From CANNDT01 sp945876205 (GTDB taxonomy: Bacteria; Acidobacteriota; Vicinamibacteria; Vicinamibacterales; UBA2999): DNA of 17,575 nucleotides. The stretch spans positions 1-17,575 of the forward strand of contig CANNDT010000092.1 in NCBI GenBank assembly GCA_947503365.1, written 5' to 3'. The position numbers and the translations under genes were made by a program. The notes under the pieces were generated by a model that was given only the letters and a program-made list of their open reading frames with translations, had not been told where the DNA came from and did not search any database. Shown one piece after another: positions 8,282 through 15,382 of this stretch; the stretch's first letter is position 1, and each line of letters begins with the position of its first letter.

Positions 8282-8311
8282 CTTGTACGAAACTTTGCCT
8301 CGCTGTGTCAA
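8282..8311 (-). promoter_or_regulatory. Candidate sigma-70 promoter for the three-gene secreted-protein operon
   Basis: On the minus strand a perfect TTGACA (complement of 8306-8311) is followed after 18 bases by TACAAG (complement of 8282-8287), four of six matches to TATAAT. Transcription would start near 8275, giving a leader of about 78 bases before the ATG at 8197. The site lies just outside the left border of the nitrilase remnant. Confidence 0.5.
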
Positions 8312-8332
8312 ATAGCGTCGAGCCGGAGATGC

Positions 8333-8686
8333 AATCGCGTGTGCAGCGAGCGCTGGGCATCGGATCCGTCCTGTTGCTTGCGAATGCACGATGGCCGGCT
8401 GCTCGCCGAAGCGACGCCTGGCCCTGGCGAGCGGATCGTGGTCGCCCCGATCGACGTGTCAGCGCTGCGCCACGAGCGCGAATCGCGTTCGGGTCATCAC
8501 ATGCTGGCGCACCTGCGGACCGAGGCGTACCCCGTCTACGGCGTGCCGATGTATGCGCCGGCGCCGCTCGCCGCGATGTCGTACGAGGGCAACCTGACGC
8601 GGATCGCGGCTGCGAAAGCGGAGTTTATGAAAAACCAATCCAGCGGCCGCCCCAGCCCACTGCCGACCACAGCGCAATCGACGTGA
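8333..8686 (+). pseudogene. Nitrilase/carbon-nitrogen hydrolase remnant (C-terminal about 115 residues)
   Basis: In the plus-strand frame ending with TGA at 8684-8686, residues starting NRVCSERW continue as HDGRLLAEATPGPGERIVVA, PIDVSALRHERES, and HMLAHLRTEAYPVYGVPMYA. This matches the usual end of carbon-nitrogen hydrolases: 'DGRLLAEA', 'GE.IVVA.ID...LR', then 'LRTE.Y..Y'. The catalytic Glu-Lys-Cys all lie upstream in such enzymes and are absent, and sequence left of about 8333 no longer looks related, so the gene is beheaded. An ATG at 8384 could start a 100-residue ORF but there is no ribosome site. The last 62 bases overlap the 3' end of the convergent membrane-protein gene. The whole 8198-8624 gap holds only this remnant and the promoter described separately. 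Confidence 0.6.
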
Positions 8687-9098
8687 TTGCGACGGCTTTC
8701 TGCAGCCCAGGCCCGAATCGTCCATCGGCGGCAAAGGTGACCGACCGGCGGATCGTGAAGGTGAAGGCAATCGCAAGCAGCAGCGCCGTCATCTTCGTCC
8801 AGAACGCGAAGCTGTAGTAGCACTTCATCGCTTCGGAGAGGAAGAGCGGGACTCCCGAGAGGATCATCACGACGAGGCTGCCGAGCACCCAGGGCTGCAG
8901 GTCGCGGGCGAGACGCGACACCGGATGCGTGCGCAGGCCGAGACCCAGCAGGCGGAAATCGACTATCAGGATTGACCCGCCGATCACCGCGAGCCCCACC
9001 AGGTGACATGCCTCGATGATCGGAAACAGCCACAGCGAACTTCGTACGGCTTCACCCATCGCGCTCGCTTCGAGCGCCTGAAAGACCGGCAACCACAT
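8625..9098 (-). CDS. Four-helix membrane protein, DUF6644-type, paralogue B
   Basis: A 157-residue integral membrane protein with hydrophobic helices at about residues 21-52, 68-90, 97-117 and 134-155. ATG at 9098 lies 14 bases after the stop of the upstream paralogue; GGAG (complement of 9110-9113) overlaps that stop. The first long helix has the motif IIEACHLVGL...IVDFRLLG with Glu29, His32, Asp47 and Arg49. Exactly the same residues occur in the upstream gene, as do LVVMILSG near residue 76 and the GR near the C-terminus (151-152). From memory this fits DUF6644, a family of unknown function. Buried His and charged residues make heme or metal binding, or a link to CopD-like proteins, thinkable; this is inference. 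The 3' end overlaps the nitrilase remnant on the other strand. Confidence 0.8.
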   Translation of the reverse strand: MWLPVFQALEASAMGEAVRSSLWLFPIIEACHLVGLAVIGGSILIVDFRLLGLGLRTHPVSRLARDLQPWVLGSLVVMILSGVPLFLSEAMKCYYSFAFWTKMTALLLAIAFTFTIRRSVTFAADGRFGPGLQKAVAITSIALWSAVGWGGRWIGFS

Positions 9099-9112
9099 CG
9101 GTGATCCGTCTC

Positions 9113-9679
9113 CTATTGGTAGGGATCGATCATGTCGGGCGTGCAACCCGCGATGGCGGTGACCGTCGCGGGCTGCGGCTTGCTGCAATCGAACCAGTTG
9201 TAGGCGATCAAGCGTCCGGAAAAGATGATCGCGGCCCACAGTACCAGCGACCACACGCCCGCCATCCGCGCCGGGCGTGGCGGCACGGCGAGGTCCCAGT
9301 GCGAGACTTTCGCGTAGATGCCGCGGTGAAAGACGAAGGCGTTGAGCCCGGCCAGGATCAACAACACCGCCTTGATGCGGAAGAAAACGTTGTGGTAGGT
9401 GCGCAGCGGGATTGCGTAGAAGAGCACGATCCCGCTCACCACCATGACCAGGAAGCCGACCTTGGTCCACGGGAGCACGCGGCGCGCCATCTGCGACACC
9501 GGCACGTCATGAAAGATCGCGCCGACCAGCCGCAGATCGAGGAGGACCGCGAAGCCGACGAAGAGGCAGAGCGACCAGACGTGGATCGATTCAATCACCG
9601 CGTAGGCGTACTGCGACTCGTGGAGCGCGATACTCCACTCCGTGTTCGCGAGCCACTCCATCGCGGCGTGAAGAGACAT
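9113..9679 (-). CDS. Four-helix membrane protein, DUF6644-type, paralogue A
   Basis: A 188-residue integral membrane protein; helices at about residues 26-56, 70-92, 98-118 and 139-160. Its first helix reads VIESIHVWSL...LLDLRLVG with Glu30, His33, Asp48 and Arg50, matching paralogue B in spacing and order; KVGFLVMVVSG (73-83) and SGRLIAY (154-160) also match. Extra histidines are His20, His57, His96, His118 and His127. A C-terminal tail of about 28 residues with two cysteines (165, 179) is absent from paralogue B. ATG at 9679 has a weak Shine-Dalgarno (GGAACGGCGG directly before it), but the gene starts only 28 bases after the DUF6152-type stop, so it is in that operon. The function is unknown; a periplasm-facing redox or metal role is inference. 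Confidence 0.8.
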   Translation of the reverse strand: MSLHAAMEWLANTEWSIALHESQYAYAVIESIHVWSLCLFVGFAVLLDLRLVGAIFHDVPVSQMARRVLPWTKVGFLVMVVSGIVLFYAIPLRTYHNVFFRIKAVLLILAGLNAFVFHRGIYAKVSHWDLAVPPRPARMAGVWSLVLWAAIIFSGRLIAYNWFDCSKPQPATVTAIAGCTPDMIDPYQ

Positions 9680-9707
9680 CCGCCGTTCCGTTGCGCGACG
9701 CGGCCTG

Positions 9708-10136
9708 TTAGGGCTTCTCGGTCGGGGCGCCGGTGCCTGACGATCCGAGGAACAGCGTGCGGCCGTCGGACAGGGTCAGGTCGCGCCCGTTGGCGCGCCG
9801 GGAGCCGTCCTTCGACCGGTACCCCTCGACGACGATGACCGTCCCGGGGAGCAGCGCTTCCTTGGTGAAGCCGCGGCGAAACAGCACGTTGGGCGTGCCG
9901 GCTTCGATCGCCCATTGCTCGTTGGTCCCGTCGGGCTGTGGCACCTCGATGTGGATCCAGACGTGCGGGTTGACCCACTCCATCTTCTTGACCACCGCCT
10001 TCTCGAACTTCACCGGCTTGTTCGCGTCGAACTCCGCCGCGAACGCATGGTGCGCCGACGCAGTCCCAGCACCAAAGGCGAGCATCAACGCGGCGCCGAC
10101 GACGAGTGAGCCTGCTGCAGCTAGGTTCCTGAACAT
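9708..10136 (-). CDS. Periplasmic DUF6152-type protein
   Basis: A 142-residue secreted protein. ATG at 10136 is preceded by GGAGG (complement of 10144-10148) seven bases away. Residues 1-28 are a signal peptide ending ASA; the predicted cut leaves a mature protein beginning HHAFAAEFD. Then come the motif WVNPHVWIHIEV (54-65), WAIEAGTPN (75-83), a Lys/Arg-rich RRGFTKEALLPG, and GRDLTLSDGRTLFLG. This pattern is what I recall of DUF6152, a small OB-like or beta-rich family frequent in Acidobacteriota and some Proteobacteria and of unknown function. Histidines at the mature N-terminus (29, 30) plus His58 and His62 could bind copper, as the N-terminal His does in CopC; that is inference. It is the first gene of an operon with the two four-helix membrane proteins. 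Confidence 0.82.
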   Translation of the reverse strand: MFRNLAAAGSLVVGAALMLAFGAGTASAHHAFAAEFDANKPVKFEKAVVKKMEWVNPHVWIHIEVPQPDGTNEQWAIEAGTPNVLFRRGFTKEALLPGTVIVVEGYRSKDGSRRANGRDLTLSDGRTLFLGSSGTGAPTEKP

Positions 10137-10197
10137 CGATTGCCCTCCGTGAGAGTAAGGTCGGCTTCGGAACGATCCGGCCCGGTTGGTCGCGCTA

Positions 10198-10226
10198 GAG
10201 TTACCCGCGACTCACACGAAAGTCAA
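10198..10226 (-). promoter_or_regulatory. Candidate promoter for the DUF6152/DUF6644 operon
   Basis: On the minus strand TTGACT (complement of 10221-10226) is followed after 17 bases by TAACTC (complement of 10198-10203), a poor -10. It would place the transcript start about 55 bases before the ATG at 10136. The -35 and spacing are good, the -10 weak; nothing better is seen in the 166-base gap between the operon and the upstream gene. Confidence 0.35.
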
Positions 10227-10302
10227 GCGCTCGGCCGTCTGGCATGTCGATGCGGCACCTCGCGCAACGCGCGGGTGAACGGCGCCGGCCGTAAGGCCTT
10301 TT

Positions 10303-10704
10303 CTACCGGACGCGGAGGTGTTCGAGGTAGTCGCCGGAGTAGATGCGCTCGGCGCGTCCGAGAGGGGCGTTGTAGAAGTAGGCCCACGCCTCGACGACGC
10401 GGCCGTCTTCGAGTGTCACCGGGGTGAGTAGGCGCGTGTAAAGGCTGCTCTCCGGTTCTGCGGCGCGGAAGCCTTCGAGCTCATCGAGCGCCTGGAGGAC
10501 GATCGTCGGGTGGGACATCTCGTACACCTCACCCCAGACGTGACTGTCGTCGGCGGGCACGGCGGCGGGATAAATGCCGAGGTCGAAGAGGACGCCCGAT
10601 ATCGTGCCGCGACCCGCGTAGGTCAGGTCGTCGTCCACGCGCCGGCGGCCCGCCCTGTTGAAGGGCGTCATCAGCGTGCCGTAGAAAAAGACGAGTGTGG
10701 GCAC
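10303..10704 (-). CDS. Gamma-glutamylcyclotransferase-like (GGCT/AIG2, YtfP-type) protein
   Basis: A 133-residue protein. The start is a GTG at 10704 (protein VPTLVFFYGTLM) behind AGGAAA; the open frame extends further 5' but there overlaps the upstream gene and loses family likeness. The family marks are present: FFYGTLM (6-12) forming the binding loop, SGVLFDLGIYPA, WGEVYE (57-62), and LDELEGF (73-79), where Glu77 is in the position of the general base. Members open or cyclise gamma-glutamyl amines and peptides, or are orphan enzymes of that fold; the substrate cannot be told. The C-terminus AWAYFYN...GDYLEHL is also typical. It is the last gene of the long minus-strand run, 46 bases behind the DUF3352-like gene. 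Confidence 0.8.
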   Translation of the reverse strand: MPTLVFFYGTLMTPFNRAGRRRVDDDLTYAGRGTISGVLFDLGIYPAAVPADDSHVWGEVYEMSHPTIVLQALDELEGFRAAEPESSLYTRLLTPVTLEDGRVVEAWAYFYNAPLGRAERIYSGDYLEHLRVR

Positions 10705-10750
10705 CAGCGTTTCCTGGAAGGATTTACGCCAGCCGCGGCCTGCCTGTTTA

Positions 10751-11776
10751 CTAGAAGACCTGCGCTTGCGGACGGCCCGGTCTCGGCACACGCGGGGCCC
10801 GGGGACCGGCGCCCCTTCCCCGTCCCTGCATCGAGGCAAGGACGTCCACCATTTCGGGCGGGACGGAAAAGCCGACGGAAACGGTCTTCCCCTCACCGCC
10901 GAGCCGCAGCGAATCGAGCATCGTGGCAATCCCGGGATTCCGGCCGGTCTGGAGCCTCGCCAGGGCCATGAATCCGCGGATGACTTCCCGGAGATCGTTG
11001 GCCGCCTGGTCGCTGCTCACCTCGGCCCGGAGCAGACCCTCGACTCCGCTGCCGACCTGCCCGCTGGCCGAAAACCACGTGATCGGCGGAATCTGACCGG
11101 CCACTTCTTTCGGGATGCGGCCGCTTGCGGCAAACGCGTCAAAACGACCGACGGCCCACGCGTTGCCGTCGTCGATATCGCGGACGATCTTCATCAACTC
11201 GGTGTTCTTGGTGATGTTGCCGCTCGCGCCGGACTTGGTGTCGATGGCGCGCCGCACCGCGTCGGCGGTGCCGAAGGCGAGGACGCCGGGCTCGACGAAG
11301 GCGACGGCGAACGGGTGCTCGTCGCCAGCGACGGTGACGAGGCGCTTGCCCTTGTAGTCCGCAACCTCGCCCCCCTGCTCGCGCATGAGGCCCTCGATGC
11401 GCACGGCGTCGAAGCGGCCACGCGCAATCAGGAGCGGTGGTCCCATCTCGGTGCTCGCGCCGAGTGAGACGACGACGGCATCGACGTCGGATTCGATGTT
11501 GACGCCGGTCTTGTCTTGAAAATCGTTGGTGCGGGCGGCGCTGTCAGGCTGAAGCGCCTGAAGCTTACGGCGGAAATCCGAGTTCATCACCTCCCGGACG
11601 TTGGCAAAGGCCACCAGCCGGGAATCCTGCGGAACGTAGGCCAGCTCATCGGGACCATCCGAGCCGACGATCGTCAGGCCTTGGAAGCCCACGTACGAGG
11701 CGACGAGGCCTGTTCCCAGTCCGAGGACGAGGACGCCGACCGAAACGAGCAGGAATAGACGGGTTCGCTTCGTCAT
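10751..11776 (-). CDS. Membrane-anchored DUF3352-like protein
   Basis: A 341-residue protein with one N-terminal membrane helix (about residues 7-30) and a large extracytoplasmic part. ATG at 11776 follows GGGG-type purines rather than a good ribosome site. After the anchor come LAYVPQDSRLVAFANVREVM, and later FDAVRIEGLMREQGG, LVTVAGDEHPFAVAFVEPGVLAFG and AVGRFDAFA. This pattern (a 'VP.D...V..' opening, repeated 'a.r..gF' strands, 'lafg....v..ai') is what I associate with DUF3352 and related secreted proteins; the function is unknown. The C-terminus is rich in Gly, Arg and Pro and probably disordered. It lies 50 bases downstream of the second ABC permease, so it may be an accessory part of the exporter (inference). 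A TATAAT occurs in that gap on the coding strand, without a clear -35. Confidence 0.65.
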   Translation of the reverse strand: MTKRTRLFLLVSVGVLVLGLGTGLVASYVGFQGLTIVGSDGPDELAYVPQDSRLVAFANVREVMNSDFRRKLQALQPDSAARTNDFQDKTGVNIESDVDAVVVSLGASTEMGPPLLIARGRFDAVRIEGLMREQGGEVADYKGKRLVTVAGDEHPFAVAFVEPGVLAFGTADAVRRAIDTKSGASGNITKNTELMKIVRDIDDGNAWAVGRFDAFAASGRIPKEVAGQIPPITWFSASGQVGSGVEGLLRAEVSSDQAANDLREVIRGFMALARLQTGRNPGIATMLDSLRLGGEGKTVSVGFSVPPEMVDVLASMQGRGRGAGPRAPRVPRPGRPQAQVF

Positions 11777-11826
11777 CAGTGATGCCCCTGCTGATTATAC
11801 GGGTCGCCTCCTTCGATGTTCCCCGT

Positions 11827-12666
11827 TCACTGCTCGAGGACGTATTCGCGTCGTTCCACGGTGCGGGCAGCAAAGTAGAGCGAGGCAACCAGCGCGAAGA
11901 CCAGCCAGAACAGGCTCGTCCATGGCGAGGGCACCTCTCGGAAGACGCTCTCGAGCAGGGATATGGCCCCATCGGCCGGCATCGCATGCGGGACGAGCGC
12001 CTGAAGGTAATAGGCCACGGTGAACTGCCGGAGGTAGCCCGGGACGAGCAACGCCACCTGCTCCCATCCAAATGCGAACACGAGTCCTACGAGCAGGGGA
12101 CGTTTCAGCAACGCACCAATCAGGGCGAACAGCGCGCCGTACACCGCGAGACCGATGCCGAGGATGCCGAGATCCATGACCAGCGGGACGAAGCTCGCGC
12201 CGATCTCGCTGAAGGGCACGAGCAGAAAGTAGACGATCACCACCGACGGCAGCACCACCAGCGCGGTGCAGACGAGGTAGGCGGCGTACTTGCCGATCAG
12301 CACGGCTCCGCGCTGAATCGGACGAGCGAACAAGTAGGTGAGCGTCTTGTCCTCGACTTCATCAGCGATCAGCGCCGTGCCGTAGAACACGCCGAGGACG
12401 GGGACGATAAAGCGGAGAAACAGCACCCAGATCATCATCCCGAAGATGCCGGCGCCGCCGACACGAACGCCGTTGACGCGGAGCGGTGCGACTCCGCTCG
12501 CGTCGACAACGCGCGCAACGATGGCGAGCAGCACCGGACCGCCGACGATGAGCGCCAGGAAGATCGTGCGTCGCGACCATAACATCTGGCCGAGCGACAG
12601 ATCGAAGATCCGCGCGACGGAACTGACGTAGGACGGGTCCTTTGGACCCGCCGGTTTAGCGCTCAT
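11827..12666 (-). CDS. ABC-2 type transporter permease (second pair)
   Basis: A 279-residue membrane protein of the ABC-2 permease family. Helices lie at about residues 34-52, 77-99, 128-150, 163-187, 190-208 and 249-268. The cytoplasmic motif DEVEDKTLTYLFARPIQRG followed by GKY (102-127) is the diagnostic segment in which the transporter contacts its ATPase. ATG at 12666 overlaps the stop of the ATPase gene at 12663 by four bases (ATGA), so the pair is translationally coupled. The substrate is not evident; ABC-2 systems export polysaccharides, lipids, drugs or peptides, and many in this phylum are uncharacterised. A small N-terminal extension of about 15 polar residues precedes the first helix. 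Confidence 0.9.
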   Translation of the reverse strand: MSAKPAGPKDPSYVSSVARIFDLSLGQMLWSRRTIFLALIVGGPVLLAIVARVVDASGVAPLRVNGVRVGGAGIFGMMIWVLFLRFIVPVLGVFYGTALIADEVEDKTLTYLFARPIQRGAVLIGKYAAYLVCTALVVLPSVVIVYFLLVPFSEIGASFVPLVMDLGILGIGLAVYGALFALIGALLKRPLLVGLVFAFGWEQVALLVPGYLRQFTVAYYLQALVPHAMPADGAISLLESVFREVPSPWTSLFWLVFALVASLYFAARTVERREYVLEQ

Positions 12667-13586
12667 TGCTTCACCAGATACGTGAACACCGCCTGCAGGT
12701 TGTCGTCAGGCGACGCCACCTCTTCGATCGCCCCCGCCTCGCCAGACGCCGCCATCTCTGTCAAGCGCGTGTAGAACGCGTCGGGCCTGGACGTCTCGAC
12801 GATCACCGCGCGATCATCGAACCTCACGCTGAGCACGTCGTCGGCGCCGAGCAGACGCTGCGCCAGCGCACGCGGATGCTCGGCGCGGATGAAGACCGAG
12901 TGTGGATGCGTGTCGATGAGGTCGCGTATCTGGTGGACGTTGCCCTCCGCGAGGATCCGGCCGTTGTTGATCAGCAGGATGTTCGACGTCATCGACTCGA
13001 TCTCGTGGAGGATGTGACTCGAGACCACGATGCTCTTGCCGGCGCGCGCCCAGTCACGAATCAGGCGGATCGTCTTGCGCCGCATCAGCGGGTCCATGCC
13101 GTTGAGCGGCTCGTCGAGAATCAGCAGCTCCGGGTCGTGCACGATCGCCTGGGCGAGCTTGACCCGCTGGCGCATGCCCTTGCTGTAGGCGCCGATTTTC
13201 TTGTCCGCGGCGTCGAGCAGGTCGACCGACTCGAGCGCGCGGCGTGAAGCCGCTGCCGCGTCCTCCTGCGTCAGGCCGTTGAGACGCACCAGGGCGGTGA
13301 GCCATTCCATCCCGGTCATCCGGTCATAGAACGCGTCCTGCTCTGGACACAGGCCGATGCGGAAATAGACCGCCGGGTTTCCCCAGATCGACTCGCCCAG
13401 TACCGTGACCTTGCCCTTGCTTGGTTTGAGCTGCCCGGTGACGAGCTTCATGAACGTCGATTTGCCCGCCCCATTAGGCCCGAGCAGGCCGGTGATGCCT
13501 GCCGGCACGGAGACCGTGACGTCGTTCAACGCGGAGACCTGGCCGTACCACTTCGACAACTGCTGGGCCTCGATCACGGCGGCCAC
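12663..13586 (-). CDS. ABC transporter ATP-binding protein (second pair)
   Basis: A 307-residue ATPase. The GTG at 13586 is chosen because it shares one base with the stop of the upstream permease (TAGTG); a second GTG three codons later is possible. Motifs: Walker A GPNGAGKST (36-44), PEQD (81-84) as Q-loop, ABC signature YSKGMRQ (134-140), Walker B LLILDEP (154-160), D-loop NGMD (162-165), switch His191 in SSHILHE. The C-terminal 90 residues (HSVFIRAEH..., ...DNLQAVFTYLVKQ) form the small regulatory extension usual in this export class. It energises the ABC-2 permease encoded directly downstream. The signature has Lys where most have Gly (YSKGM), which is common in this subfamily. Confidence 0.93.
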   Translation of the reverse strand: MAAVIEAQQLSKWYGQVSALNDVTVSVPAGITGLLGPNGAGKSTFMKLVTGQLKPSKGKVTVLGESIWGNPAVYFRIGLCPEQDAFYDRMTGMEWLTALVRLNGLTQEDAAAASRRALESVDLLDAADKKIGAYSKGMRQRVKLAQAIVHDPELLILDEPLNGMDPLMRRKTIRLIRDWARAGKSIVVSSHILHEIESMTSNILLINNGRILAEGNVHQIRDLIDTHPHSVFIRAEHPRALAQRLLGADDVLSVRFDDRAVIVETSRPDAFYTRLTEMAASGEAGAIEEVASPDDNLQAVFTYLVKQ

Positions 13587-14425
13587 TAGGTCACCACCTC
13601 GACGGCCCTGACCCGCCGCTCGAGAATCCAGATCGACGCGGCGATGAGGATGACGACGACGAGGAACGCCGCGGGCACCGGCATGGCAGGGCGGCCGGGA
13701 ATACGGAAGACCGCGTCGGCGATCACATCGAACGTGTCTTCCGGCGAAACAAACACCCACACCGAGCTGCCCGTGATGCCGCGGAGCGCCTGGTAGATCG
13801 CCGCGCTGAAGAAGATGATGCCGGCATACATCAGCGACACGAAGCGCCGGCTCTTCGACAGCGACGACAACGCCAGCATCGTCATGGCCGCGACCGCCAC
13901 CTGGAGGAAGGACAACAGCGTGATCGCCGGGATGAGAAACAGGTTTGCGCGTACGAACGAGACGTCACCGGCGAAGATTATCTGCAGGAGCAAGAGAAGG
14001 ATTGCCGGCAGCCACGTGACGCCGATCAGGAACAGGACGAGCGTGACCATCTTGCCGGTGATGTACTCCACGCGCGTCAGCGGCTTGGATAGATAGAGCT
14101 GCAGCGCGTTGGCGCGGCGGTCGTTGGCGATCAGGCCGGCACCGACGTAGATCGTCACGAAGAAGATGAAGATGCTCTGCTGGTCCAGGAACTCGCGGAA
14201 GGTCGCGGCGCTTGGCGCCAGAAAGGACGCCTGCGGGTAGCTCGACGCCACGTAGATCTGGACCGCGCGGACAAGGAACGGTGCCCACGCGAGGAGGAGC
14301 AACCCGAGGAAGCGGCGCTCACGGAGGCGCTCCTGAATGCCGGCGCGCGCAATCACCCACCACGAGCGGCCGTGCGGCTCGCGCCTTCCGGCGTAGCGGC
14401 GATAGCCCTGGTCATGAATCGGCAT
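13586..14425 (-). CDS. ABC-2 type transporter permease (first pair)
   Basis: A 279-residue integral membrane protein. A cytoplasmic N-terminus (MPIHDQGYRRYAGRREP) leads to helices at about residues 38-58, 83-100, 126-151, 161-188, 198-214 and 250-268. The loop NDRRANALQLYLSKPLTRVE then GK (101-125) is the ABC-2 motif equivalent to that in the second permease. ATG at 14425 shares one base with the stop of the ATPase gene upstream (TGATG), and its own stop shares one base with the next GTG. The opening 'HDQGYRRY' is a signature of permeases of the Acidobacteriota/Myxococcota ABC-2 group. The substrate is unknown. Confidence 0.9.
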   Translation of the reverse strand: MPIHDQGYRRYAGRREPHGRSWWVIARAGIQERLRERRFLGLLLLAWAPFLVRAVQIYVASSYPQASFLAPSAATFREFLDQQSIFIFFVTIYVGAGLIANDRRANALQLYLSKPLTRVEYITGKMVTLVLFLIGVTWLPAILLLLLQIIFAGDVSFVRANLFLIPAITLLSFLQVAVAAMTMLALSSLSKSRRFVSLMYAGIIFFSAAIYQALRGITGSSVWVFVSPEDTFDVIADAVFRIPGRPAMPVPAAFLVVVILIAASIWILERRVRAVEVVT

Positions 14426-15363
14426 CAGGGCTCACCCACGGCGCGGGCGAAGACGTCTTCGAGCGTCGGCAGGCTGGGCCGCAGGTGCCTCACCTGCATG
14501 CCGTGCTGCGCGGCGAGTTGAAACAGGATCTGCGAGCTCGGGCTGGTCGCGCCGAAGCCGTCAGGCGAAGGCGGAACAAAGACCCTCATCACATCTTCAT
14601 CGGTCGAGTGGCATTCCAGACCAGCGGCGCGGAGGACCTCGATGAAGCGATCGGTGTCGCCCTTGACGCGCAGTTCGAACACGCGGCCACCCTGCCCCTT
14701 CAGCCCCGCGATCGGTCCCTGCGTGGCGACGGCGCCCTTGTCCATGACGATGACGTGCTCGCACGCGTATTCGACGTCCGGGAGGAGGTGGGACGAGAGG
14801 ATGAGATTGAGGCCCTTGTTGACCGCGATGTCGCGAATCAGCTCGAGCATCTCTTCGCGACCCTTGGGATCCATGCCGTTGGTAGGTTCGTCGAGGAAGA
14901 GCAAGTCGGGATCGTGGACGAGGGCCTGCGCGAGCTTGATGCGCTGCTTCATTCCGGTCGAATAGGTCTCGACGTTTCGATAGCGCGCCTCGCCGAGTCC
15001 CACGTAGTAGAGCACCTCGTGCGCGCGCTGCATCGCGTCGGCGCGCGGCAACCCCGACAGCTCGCCGCAATAGGCGACGAAGGTCACGGCATTCATGCCG
15101 GGAATGTGGGCATCGGTCTCAGGCATGTAGCCGATGCGCGCGCGAATCAGCAGTGGTGAGGTGCGGACGTCCAGGTCGAGCACCTTCATCTCGCCGCGAT
15201 CGGGCGGCACGAGTCCGAGCAGCGCCTTGATCATCGTGCTCTTGCCCGCCCCATTCGGTCCCAGCAGGCCCACCGCGCCGCCAGGAAAGGTGGCGCTGAC
15301 GTCGCGCAACGCCCATTGCGTGCCGTACGTGACGCTGACTTTGTCGAGTGAGACGGTCACCAT
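14425..15363 (-). CDS. ABC transporter ATP-binding protein (first pair)
   Basis: A 312-residue ATPase. ATG at 15363 begins MVTVSLDKVSVTYG, the usual first strand; the frame continues upstream into the HD gene's tail but without family likeness. Motifs: Walker A GPNGAGKST (35-43), MPETD (80-84), signature YSTGMKQ (134-140), Walker B LLFLDEP (154-160), D-loop NGMD (162-165), switch His192. The C-terminal part (FELRVKGDTDRF... to LEDVFARAVGEP) ends in the 'S/T-L-E-D-V-F' motif common to ABC-2 exporters. The ribosome site is weak, so translation probably depends on the HD gene whose stop is 19 bases upstream. It serves the permease overlapping its 3' end. Confidence 0.93.
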   Translation of the reverse strand: MVTVSLDKVSVTYGTQWALRDVSATFPGGAVGLLGPNGAGKSTMIKALLGLVPPDRGEMKVLDLDVRTSPLLIRARIGYMPETDAHIPGMNAVTFVAYCGELSGLPRADAMQRAHEVLYYVGLGEARYRNVETYSTGMKQRIKLAQALVHDPDLLFLDEPTNGMDPKGREEMLELIRDIAVNKGLNLILSSHLLPDVEYACEHVIVMDKGAVATQGPIAGLKGQGGRVFELRVKGDTDRFIEVLRAAGLECHSTDEDVMRVFVPPSPDGFGATSPSSQILFQLAAQHGMQVRHLRPSLPTLEDVFARAVGEP

Positions 15364-15382
15364 TCGAAGGTCAGATACGCGA

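Noticed and set aside
6602..8332. Long plus-strand open frame (694 codons to 8686)
   Set aside because: Up to 8332 it is the antisense shadow of two real minus-strand genes, Arg-rich and without any family likeness; only its last part (8333-8686) resembles a protein.
10279..10292. GC-rich inverted repeat after the GGCT-like gene
   Set aside because: It can pair, but no T-run follows on the coding strand, so I do not call it a terminator.
12666..13247. Plus-strand open frame opposite the second ATPase gene
   Set aside because: Shadow of a gene with all ABC motifs on the minus strand.
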